Shown here in pieces: positions 1 to 5,239 of a stretch of DNA of 5,960 nt (the stretch's first letter is position 1; each line of letters starts with the position of its first letter). The notes beneath the pieces are model-generated. The model was not told the DNA's origin and did no database searches. It worked only from the letters and a program-made list of their open reading frames with translations. The stretch spans positions 1 to 5,960 of the forward strand of contig JAGKTT010000074.1 of the NCBI GenBank assembly GCA_021153285.1, written 5' to 3'. A program made the position numbers and the translations under genes. This stretch comes from Bacteroidia bacterium. Lineage in GTDB: Bacteria; Bacteroidota; Bacteroidia; Bacteroidales; UBA932.

Positions 1-1883
1 CGAAGAGTGAAATCTACACCTGATTTGAGGTCGGAAGCAGCATTCACATACGTCGTGATCAGCCTTTGCGAATCGATAGCCGTGATCTGCGAGATGTAGT
101 CGGAGGTATGATTCACATATCCATTGAGGAAAAGGTTGAATGATCCGCGGCTGAGACTATATCCCAAGTCAAGCTTGGTCGCTTTCTCAGGTTGCAGATG
201 CATATTTCCTTTCTCATATGTTGTCGCGTCAACCATACTCATATATGGATTGAGCTGCGGATATGTCGGACGTCCTATACGACGGGAAACAGCAAGGGAA
301 AGTTCTTGTCCGTCAGCGACGTCATATATTCCGGAAAGGCTTGGAGCGAGGAAAAAAGTGTAGTCTGTCTGCGAGATATTATCGTGTCGGCTGTCCAATG
401 TAACACGGCTCATCTCTCCGCGAAGACCTGCCTTATACGTGAATTTCTTTCCGATACGCGAACCGAACATTGCATAAAGTGCAGGAACCGTCTCCGTGTG
501 TATCAAATCGTTGCTCAATGCTTCAGAATATTCCCAGGCTCCATTGCTTAAATTATAGAACTTATGGTAAATATCGTTCGTTCTATAGGTAAGCTTCGCT
601 CCTGCAGAAAGGGTTCCGGATTTGAATTTATGCTTATAGTCTGCCTGCAAAGCGGAAATGAAAGGACTTCCCCCGGAGTTGGAATAGTTGGTCTTTTCAT
701 CGTCCACGAAATAATATGACGGTCTGTGTCCCCATATCTTGGATACAGAACCTTTGACGGAAATATCGGATACATCCGGTCTGATCACATATGTATAGGT
801 AATCGAACCTTCAATATTTTCACGGTTCCAAGTTACGTCATTATGTCTTGCCTCGTCAGTAACGACTGAATTGTCGGTGAATGTATTATGGAGATCCTGC
901 CTGATGTTTATGCGAGGGAGGATACATTTGGCGTCGACGCTGAGCCGGTTACGCTGATCGATTCGGAAATCCGCTCCTAGAGTGATGTTGTTGTTATAGG
1001 TATACCTTGTCGCCTCCATCTGCTGAAGCACATTGTAACCGGTTGCCTTTATGTTTCGCTGAAGGCTGGTGTTCACCACATCATCTTCATATTTCGTATT
1101 GTAACTGAATCTGTATGAAGCTTTTGACTTGTTATAAGCAAAGGCTGCATTTGCAGTGACGAAATGATTGAAACCGTAATTTGCAGCGACAATTCCACTG
1201 AATCCCTGAGCTGAAGTCTTCTTGGAAATGATATTGATGATTCCGCCGGTACCTGAGGCGTCATATGAAGCATCCGGATTCGTTATGACCTCGATGCTTT
1301 TGATGTTGCCGGCAGGTATGGTAGAAAGGTCACTTGCAGTTGTAGGTACTCCATCCAAAAGGACAAGTATATTTGAGTTGCCTCGGATCAATATTTCGTT
1401 GTCGGCAACGCTTACAGAAGAAGCTGAAAGGAGAATGTCGATTGCTGTTCCTTTGCCTGAAGACATATTCGACGAGGCGTTGATGGTGGTATGTTCGACA
1501 GTTGACTTCTGAACAACCTCCTTCGCAGAGACCGTTGCTCCTTCAAGAGAAATGGCATCCTCCTTCATAACAATCGGACCCAGATTCAGCTGGGATTTAT
1601 CGGGAACTAACTCTTGAGAAAACTTGCTGTAACCGATGAATTCAACCACTAGCTGACAAGAATCTGTGCCTTGAGCAACCTTGAGCGAAAATTTTCCTTC
1701 AAAATCTGTGATGGTTCCGGTCAATGGTGAATTATCCTTATAGACGGCAACAGATGCATATGCTACTGGGGAGCTCATTCCGTCGATTACTCGTCCGGAA
1801 ACTGTACACCTCGCTTCTTGTGCATAAGCCTGTACCGGGATGATCAGCAGCGCAAGAAATATAATCCGTATGTATTTAATCAT
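1..1883 (-). CDS. TonB-dependent outer-membrane receptor with carboxypeptidase-regulatory-like domain (3' end beyond window)
   Basis: The frame is open for 627 full codons from ATG 1883 and runs off the left edge, so the C-terminal part of the barrel is missing. A signal peptide fits residues 1-21 (MIKYIRIIFLALLIIPVQAYA, cleaved before QEA). Residues about 26-105 resemble the carboxypeptidase-regulatory-like domain common in Bacteroidota receptors (SGRVIDG, YASVAVY, GTITDFEGKFSL). Residues about 130-220 form the plug domain (AIDILLSASSVSV, ILIRGNSNILVLLDGVP, IKSIEVITNPDASYDASGTG). The rest is aromatic-rich, alternating beta-barrel sequence. The segment SRRIGRPTYPQLNPY followed by YEKGNMHLQPEKATKLDLGY (about 533-575) is typical of the outer-membrane beta-barrel family (PF14905-like). 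Family members are often near 800 residues, so perhaps 150 are missing. It should act in the outer membrane, importing a ligand with TonB-ExbBD energy; the substrate is not readable. It is not a SusC-type protein: it lacks that family's signature and size. The start lies 8 bases inside the preceding GNAT remnant, and the upstream sequence is AT-rich with no Shine-Dalgarno site, as is usual in this phylum. Confidence 0.93.
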   Translation of the reverse strand, partial: MIKYIRIIFLALLIIPVQAYAQEARCTVSGRVIDGMSSPVAYASVAVYKDNSPLTGTITDFEGKFSLKVAQGTDSCQLVVEFIGYSKFSQELVPDKSQLNLGPIVMKEDAISLEGATVSAKEVVQKSTVEHTTINASSNMSSGKGTAIDILLSASSVSVADNEILIRGNSNILVLLDGVPTTASDLSTIPAGNIKSIEVITNPDASYDASGTGGIINIISKKTSAQGFSGIVAANYGFNHFVTANAAFAYNKSKASYRFSYNTKYEDDVVNTSLQRNIKATGYNVLQQMEATRYTYNNNITLGADFRIDQRNRLSVDAKCILPRINIRQDLHNTFTDNSVVTDEARHNDVTWNRENIEGSITYTYVIRPDVSDISVKGSVSKIWGHRPSYYFVDDEKTNYSNSGGSPFISALQADYKHKFKSGTLSAGAKLTYRTNDIYHKFYNLSNGAWEYSEALSNDLIHTETVPALYAMFGSRIGKKFTYKAGLRGEMSRVTLDSRHDNISQTDYTFFLAPSLSGIYDVADGQELSLAVSRRIGRPTYPQLNPYMSMVDATTYEKGNMHLQPEKATKLDLGYSLSRGSFNLFLNGYVNHTSDYISQITAIDSQRLITTYVNAASDLKSGVDFTL

Positions 1884-2293
1884 CTTGTAATAATTTAAGT
1901 TTCGCAAGTCTCATAATTTTTACCGGCCTTTCGTCTCCTTTGTAGAGTTCGCTCAGCCAGTTTATGTCTCCTGTGTCCCGGAATCCGCATTTTTCCATTA
2001 CTTTTCCGGAAGCAGGATTATCGACGAAGTGGTCTGCCCATAACGTGAGAAATCCCTTTGAGTTGAAGCAATATTCAATCATCTCACGCAACGCTTCGGT
2101 GCAGTATCCTTGATTCCAGAAAGGCTTTCCGATCCAGTAGCCTACCTCTGCTTCCCCTTCAGCAATGCCGATGTTGCTCTCGTTGTGGTCATCCTGCTCG
2201 TGGACCGACATCCGGATCTGATGCAAGTCGGAACAGTTCCTCTGCATCAGCCTCTCTCCAAGGACGAAATGACAGGCGCTTGGTTTCAATCAT
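1876..2293 (-). pseudogene. RimJ/RimL-type GNAT N-acetyltransferase, disrupted by frameshift and probable internal deletion
   Basis: Two halves of one GNAT domain sit in different frames. ATG 2293 overlaps the crcB stop as ATGA and gives a canonical RimJ/RimL start (MIETKRLSFRPWREAD, then LASDPDVGPRAG), which ends at TGA 2191-2189 after 34 codons. From about 2193 a second frame carries the conserved C-terminal half. It includes the acetyl-CoA-binding region GYWIGKPFWNQGYCTEAL, then LWADHFVDNPASG and MEKCGFRDTG, and ends at TAA 1878-1876. From family knowledge, roughly 45 residues normally lie between GPRAGW and the segment before GEAEVGYWIG (beta strands and the helix ahead of the cofactor site); here they are absent. 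The second frame can be opened from TTG 2289 to give 137 residues, but its first 32 residues are only the out-of-frame reading of the true N-terminus. The family acetylates protein N-termini or small molecules; this copy is probably inactive. Intact family members are about 170-180 residues. A sequencing or assembly error could explain the frameshift but not easily the missing segment. Confidence 0.85.
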
Positions 2294-2673
2294 AGATGAA
2301 CAAGATAATATCCGGCTGCAACAAGTGCGATACCGGCAATGACACTGATTGCTACGTATGCCATAAGGCTAAAGAAGTTCCCTGCCTGCAGCATCATCAA
2401 AGCTTCCTTGGAGAAAGTCGAGAAGGTGGTGAATCCACCGCAGATTCCGACCGTCATAAAGAGTGCCCATAAGCTACTTTCACTAGAGTTCTTGCTGAAG
2501 AATCCCCATAGCAATCCGATAACAAAGCAACCTACAAGGTTCACGACAAGTGTCCCCCACGGGAAACCTTTGCTTATGGTCTTCATTGCTACGGATATGA
2601 GGTAACGTGCGACACCTCCGATGAAGCTGCCGCAGCCTATAAAGACGGTGTTTCTTATAATTTCAGGTATCAT
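2290..2673 (-). CDS. crcB: Fluoride ion channel CrcB/FluC
   Basis: This 127-residue membrane protein matches the usual length of single-domain Fluc channels, which form antiparallel dual-topology homodimers in the inner membrane and export toxic fluoride. Visible hallmarks are GGVARY (19-24), GTLVVNLVG with the pore-lining Asn45 (40-48), and GGFTTFSTF (79-87), which supplies the Phe-box residues Phe81 and Phe84 and the polar track threonines and serine near the central sodium site. Four hydrophobic segments are visible at about 9-30, 39-59, 68-95 and 100-125. ATG 2673 (MIPEIIRN) is chosen because the frame further upstream (to 2793) only overlaps the flavoprotein gene and is not family-like. 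The start follows that gene's TAA after 1 base, and the stop overlaps the GNAT ATG as ATGA, so translational coupling is likely on both sides. No fluoride riboswitch precedes it, since its upstream sequence is coding, so its expression should follow the operon. Confidence 0.95.
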   Translation of the reverse strand: MIPEIIRNTVFIGCGSFIGGVARYLISVAMKTISKGFPWGTLVVNLVGCFVIGLLWGFFSKNSSESSLWALFMTVGICGGFTTFSTFSKEALMMLQAGNFFSLMAYVAISVIAGIALVAAGYYLVHL

Positions 2674-2674
2674 T

Positions 2675-3319
2675 TTACTCAGCTGCCATCTGACGTCCTG
2701 CCTCGAATGCCTTCTGCAGGTCCTCTTCCCAATGAGCATCGCGCCACTGACGCTTTGCCTCTTCGGAGAAGCCAGCAAGTTCATAGCGGTCATAGTCCTT
2801 CACCTGATAAGTGTTGTATGCAACGATGCGCTGCGGCTGGCCAAGTGCCCTTGTGATGCAGAACTCCATACTGCCGTAGCCGTTGCTGTTGTTTCTCTCA
2901 GGTGTTCCGTTCATAGTCTCAATCAGAACCACCGGCATCTGCTTAGGAGCAGTCATACTGTAGTCGTTATATGAGAGCCACGGGAATGAAAGCCTCTCAA
3001 GGAAGGCACGCATCTGACCGGTTACTTCACCGAAGTAGATAGGGGAGCCAAGGACAAGACCGTCAGCTTGTGAGATCTCTTCCAGGATAGGAGAGAGAGC
3101 ATCTCTGAATCGGCAGACGTTGGACGCTCTGTCCTTCAGCTTGCACGCCATACACGAAATACAACCCTTGTAGTCTAGGTCGTATAGTCTGTAAGTCTTG
3201 ACCTCTATGTGTTCACCTGATGACTGTGCACCTTCAGCGAATTTCTGAAGCATCCGGGCAGTGTTCATATTGCGGCGGGGACCGCCATCGATGATGATTA
3301 TCTTTTTCATTTCTGACAT
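2675..3319 (-). CDS. Flavodoxin-fold NAD(P)H-dependent oxidoreductase, iron-sulfur flavoprotein-like
   Basis: The protein has 214 residues with the NADPH-dependent FMN reductase/flavodoxin fold. Beta strand 1 (KKIIIIDGG) leads into an FMN phosphate-binding loop, GGPRRNMNTARML (12-24). LVLGSPIYFGEVTGQMRAFLER (88-109) is the second flavin-contact loop and helix of this family. A cysteine cluster, C53-x2-C56-x2-C59-x9-C69 (GCISCMACK then VC), sits where archaeal and bacterial iron-sulfur flavoproteins carry their compact [4Fe-4S]-binding motif, though the last spacer is longer than in the classical form. It is predicted to be a cytosolic flavin reductase or electron-transfer protein; the physiological acceptor is unknown. 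Met4 (3310) is an alternative start; neither has a strong ribosome-binding site. The gene begins 7 bases after the PH-like gene and ends 1 base before crcB. If the cluster is not metallated, it would be a plain multimeric-flavodoxin reductase. Confidence 0.88.
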   Translation of the reverse strand: MSEMKKIIIIDGGPRRNMNTARMLQKFAEGAQSSGEHIEVKTYRLYDLDYKGCISCMACKLKDRASNVCRFRDALSPILEEISQADGLVLGSPIYFGEVTGQMRAFLERLSFPWLSYNDYSMTAPKQMPVVLIETMNGTPERNNSNGYGSMEFCITRALGQPQRIVAYNTYQVKDYDRYELAGFSEEAKRQWRDAHWEEDLQKAFEAGRQMAAE

Positions 3320-3326
3320 CTTTCTG

Positions 3327-3698
3327 TTAGTTGTGCATATTGTCTATCAGGTACTTCTTGTCGCCGATCTCGAAATAGACCCTTTCGCCATTGCCGGTAA
3401 GATAGAATATGTATTTGTTTTTTGTCTTGGTGTTCTTGAAGTGTCCGGATTTCTTCTTGCCGACACTAGTGCCATTGGTTCTGATGAGGTTACGGTTTAC
3501 GTCATCGGGTACCGGCAGAAACTTGGCACCAGTGACATCTATGACCTTCTTGCCGATCACAAAATGTACAGTAAGGGTATTGTCCTCAATTGAGTTCTTG
3601 ACAGGAATAGATCCAAGAACTAATAGAGTTACTCCGATTACAATCAGTATAGGTGCCAATATAGATGTCCACATAATTCTTATCTCACTTTGATTCAT
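3327..3698 (-). CDS. Small membrane-anchored protein with bacterial PH-like domain (bPH_5-like)
   Basis: This 123-residue protein has one hydrophobic segment at about residues 10-31 (WTSILAPILIVIGVTLLVLGSI) and then a roughly 90-residue soluble beta-rich domain. The soluble part has the pattern of the bacterial PH domain family resembling PF10882. It starts with a strand giving the default level (TLTVHFVIGKKVIDV), then has RTNGTSVGKKKSGHF, a lysine-rich turn, and a C-terminal strand pair (YIFYLTGNGERVYFEIGDKKYLID). No catalytic motif is visible. In related proteins this domain is of unknown function, often in membrane or stress contexts; binding or scaffolding at the inner membrane is an inference. 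Topology is probably a short N-terminus followed by one span, with the domain's side unresolved. Met9 is a possible later start, but it would leave almost nothing ahead of the membrane segment. The gene follows the methyltransferase after 27 AT-rich bases and precedes the flavoprotein by 7. Confidence 0.75.
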   Translation of the reverse strand: MNQSEIRIMWTSILAPILIVIGVTLLVLGSIPVKNSIEDNTLTVHFVIGKKVIDVTGAKFLPVPDDVNRNLIRTNGTSVGKKKSGHFKNTKTKNKYIFYLTGNGERVYFEIGDKKYLIDNMHN

Positions 3699-3725
3699 AG
3701 GTATATTAGTTACGTAAATGGGAAT

Positions 3726-4397
3726 TTACCAGATAAAAGGGATTACCTTATACTTTACACGCGTTTTATATTCCTTGTAACCGTCAAGGCCGGTTGTGAG
3801 AACGTCTTCTTCGTTCCTGATCCTCTTGGCGATCACTGGTATGTATCCGAGCATAATTATGAATGATATCGGGGAACCGAGAACCAATGGCATAGATAAG
3901 AACATAATGACTGTTGACATATACATCGGATGACGCACAATGCCATATAGCCCGGTGTCAATGACTTTCTGTCCTTCCTGGACTTCGATGGTTCTGGAGA
4001 GGTACTCGTTTTCCCGCAATACTTCCGCATATAATAAGTAGGAGAAAATAAAGAGGGCAGCGGCCGTCCATACAGTCCAGTCCGGCAACATCCACCAATC
4101 GAACCTCCAGTTCAGACCTGCGGTGACGAATGATAGAGTGAAAAGCAGACCACTTAATGCTACAACTGCTTTCTGCTCTCCTTCTTTCTCTTTGGCATTC
4201 AGCCTTTTACGGAGCAGGTCCGGATTCTTGGCAAGCATAACGATTCCTGCGAAGAACATCGGTATAAACAGGACGCCCATCAGAAGCCATCCCTGCCAAT
4301 AAGCAAATGATCCTACAGGCAGAAACACCAGCAGTCCTATCAGTAAGATCCCGGCAAGAAATTTAATCAATGCTTGTGTCAATAATGTCCTGTTCAT
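3726..4397 (-). CDS. ICMT/phospholipid-methyltransferase-like integral membrane protein
   Basis: This 223-residue polytopic protein has hydrophobic segments at about 11-31, 34-57, 79-96, 104-124 and 158-190. The C-terminal half carries the signature of the isoprenylcysteine carboxyl methyltransferase/PEMT superfamily: GLYGIVRHPMY with Arg155-His156-Pro157 and Tyr159, then the paired glutamates Glu196-Glu197 (RIRNEED), then YKEYKTRVKYKVIPFIW. In characterised members these residues form the S-adenosylmethionine pocket at the membrane face. Bacteria generally lack prenylated CAAX proteins, so the true substrate (a lipid, isoprenoid or other lipophilic thiol or acid) is unknown. Some bacterial relatives are annotated as NnrU/MddA-like, but nothing here singles that out. 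Its start codon lies 35 bases inside the 3' end of the hydrolase gene, which implies tight co-expression and possibly a linked reaction. Confidence 0.88.
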   Translation of the reverse strand: MNRTLLTQALIKFLAGILLIGLLVFLPVGSFAYWQGWLLMGVLFIPMFFAGIVMLAKNPDLLRKRLNAKEKEGEQKAVVALSGLLFTLSFVTAGLNWRFDWWMLPDWTVWTAAALFIFSYLLYAEVLRENEYLSRTIEVQEGQKVIDTGLYGIVRHPMYMSTVIMFLSMPLVLGSPISFIIMLGYIPVIAKRIRNEEDVLTTGLDGYKEYKTRVKYKVIPFIW

Positions 4398-5130
4398 ATT
4401 GCATTCGTGTTATTCTGCTTGCTACTTCTTCCGGGTGGTCGACGAGAATCTGACCATGATTCATTCCCTTGAAGATTTCAATCTTTGTATCAGGATATAA
4501 GGTCTTTAGATGTCTGACCTGCGGTTTAGCAACGAAGGATTCCTTTGTTCCGTACCAGTAGTGAATGTCTTGTCCAGAAATGCTTTCAAGCTTTGTGGTA
4601 TATACTGAAGTATAGCCGTCAAGGACCGCTTTGCTTCCACCAAACGGATATATTTTCTTGCATTCGTCAAGCAAAACATCGAAATAATGTGAATGAAAGA
4701 CCCGTTTCCAGAATCCTGTCCAGTGATAGCACGACCATACATTCGCACATTGGAGATATTTCAATGGACCGACAAGCCAGCGGGGAAGTGGCAGCAGTGG
4801 AGCAGCATCCATTATCGAATGTTCTATCACCACCTCATTTATTTCAAGAACCCGTGACAGGATTTTGCCTCCGAGAGACAGTCCATAGGCTATGTCAAGA
4901 TGTCCTCTAAGTGACTCGTTGATATATTCGACCACCTGTCGAGCCTGATCGTCTATTGAAATGAATTCCGTATGACTATTTAGCGTAAAGCCATCGACTT
5001 GAACCGCAATGACGTGAAACCGGTCCTTCAGCATACCGATAAGAGGCAGGAGTATCTCGTATGAGACTCCCAACCCTGGAATCAGCAGGAGGGTTGCCAA
5101 TTCGGTATTGCCGTAGGTCTTAAAATCCAT
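4363..5130 (-). CDS. Alpha/beta-hydrolase fold protein, first gene of the operon
   Basis: The 255-residue protein has no signal peptide and is predicted to be cytosolic. The oxyanion-hole loop is LIPGLGVSYEIL (16-27). The nucleophile elbow is YGLSLGG with Ser85. The catalytic histidine is most likely His225 in GMNHGQILVDHPEEV, the usual C-terminal position. The third triad member is less clear: the loop WYGTKESF after strand 7, where many relatives have Asp, offers Glu197. A variable cap or lid spans about 112-165 and is rich in aromatics and Trp (LPRWLVGPLKYLQCANVWSC, region 116-135), which suggests a hydrophobic substrate. It could be an esterase, lipase or thioesterase; substrate unknown. 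Its 3' end overlaps the methyltransferase gene by 35 bases. It lies divergent to the MerR gene with 109 bases between the start codons, so the regulator may control it. ATG 5130 gives a normal beta-strand-1 start (MDFKTYGNTELATLLLIPG). Confidence 0.88.
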   Translation of the reverse strand: MDFKTYGNTELATLLLIPGLGVSYEILLPLIGMLKDRFHVIAVQVDGFTLNSHTEFISIDDQARQVVEYINESLRGHLDIAYGLSLGGKILSRVLEINEVVIEHSIMDAAPLLPLPRWLVGPLKYLQCANVWSCYHWTGFWKRVFHSHYFDVLLDECKKIYPFGGSKAVLDGYTSVYTTKLESISGQDIHYWYGTKESFVAKPQVRHLKTLYPDTKIEIFKGMNHGQILVDHPEEVASRITRMQYEQDIIDTSID

Positions 5131-5138
5131 AGAGTTCT

Positions 5139-5154
5139 ATAAATTGCGATTTAT
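5139..5154 (-). repeat. Short inverted repeat in the hydrolase leader
   Basis: ATAAAT (5139-5144) and ATTTAT (5149-5154) are perfect inverted arms around TGCG, ending 9 bases upstream of the hydrolase ATG. In the minus-strand transcript this could form a weak 6-bp AU hairpin close to the ribosome-binding region, or it may simply be AT-rich DNA. Only the symmetry is observed; function is unproven. Confidence 0.3.
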
Positions 5155-5158
5155 TTGG

Positions 5159-5166
5159 TAAAGTTA
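5159..5166 (-). promoter_or_regulatory. Possible minus-strand -7 promoter element for the operon
   Basis: On the minus strand this reads TAACTTTA, 7 of 8 positions to the Bacteroidota primary sigma -7 consensus TAnnTTTG. It lies 29-36 bases ahead of the hydrolase ATG, a plausible position for a start site and short leader. No good TTTG -33 element is seen at the expected distance upstream, so activation by a regulator would be needed or the element is chance. It sits inside the 5160-5177 palindrome. Confidence 0.35.
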
Positions 5167-5177
5167 TGCATAAATTT
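5160..5177. promoter_or_regulatory. 18-bp near-perfect palindrome, candidate operator
   Basis: AAAGTTATGCATAAATTT is self-complementary except for one base pair (G5163 against A5174). The core TTATGCATAA (5164-5173) is a perfect 10-bp palindrome. It lies mid-way between the divergent genes and covers the possible -7 element of the hydrolase operon, which is where a repressor or activator dimer would act. AT-rich DNA produces palindromes by chance fairly often, so the call rests on size plus position. Confidence 0.4.
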
Positions 5178-5189
5178 TCAGATATCCCC

Positions 5190-5222
5190 TTGACTCGTAC
5201 CTTAGGGCGTGTTTTATATTTG
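5190..5222 (+). promoter_or_regulatory. MerR-type promoter with 19-base spacer driving the merR-family gene
   Basis: A -35-like TTGACT (5190-5195) and a -10-like TATATT (5215-5220) are separated by exactly 19 bases, the over-long spacer typical of promoters that MerR-family dimers untwist. The spacer centre has a dyad, CCTTAGG (5200-5206), resembling centres of known MerR-family operators, though the outer arms match poorly. The -10 region extended by two bases, TATATTTG (5215-5222), is also a perfect Bacteroidota -7 element (TAnnTTTG), and CTTG at 5189-5192 is near the expected -33 position. Transcription would start about 5228-5230, leaving a leader of roughly 10 bases before ATG 5240. Direction is toward the regulator itself, so autoregulation is the simplest reading. 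Confidence 0.6.
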
Positions 5223-5239
5223 CAGGCAAATAACGCGTT

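Noticed and set aside
124..551. Plus-strand open frames at 124-363 and 192-551
   Set aside because: They are antisense to the continuous TonB receptor frame and show no domain-like composition.
548..1512. Open frames at 548-775 (minus), 1073-1273 (minus) and 1222-1512 (plus)
   Set aside because: All lie inside the receptor gene in other frames; the receptor frame has clear plug and barrel motifs throughout.
1806..1883. Lipoprotein interpretation of the receptor because of Cys26 near the signal peptide end
   Set aside because: The residues before Cys26 (QEAR) do not form a lipobox; the AYA/QEA site fits signal peptidase I.
1..1883. SusC-type receptor of a polysaccharide utilization locus
   Set aside because: No SusC/RagA signature or large size, no SusD-like or glycoside hydrolase gene in the window.
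2674..2793. N-terminal extension of the crcB frame up to 2793 (40 additional codons)
   Set aside because: It overlaps the flavoprotein coding sequence, is arginine-rich and unlike any Fluc N-terminus, while ATG 2673 gives the normal family length.
2110..3693. Plus-strand open frames at 2110-2295, 2339-2605, 2621-2974, 3261-3593 and 3409-3693
   Set aside because: They are antisense to the GNAT remnant, crcB, flavoprotein and PH-like genes; their hydrophobic stretches mirror membrane segments of the real genes.
4506..4910. Open frames at 4506-4748 (minus) and 4545-4910 (plus)
   Set aside because: Both are other-frame readings of the hydrolase gene, whose own frame carries the GxSxG elbow and the C-terminal catalytic His region.
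5131..5239. Fluoride riboswitch or other structured leader in the divergent intergenic region
   Set aside because: No conserved riboswitch core can be read; only short palindromes and promoter-like elements are present.
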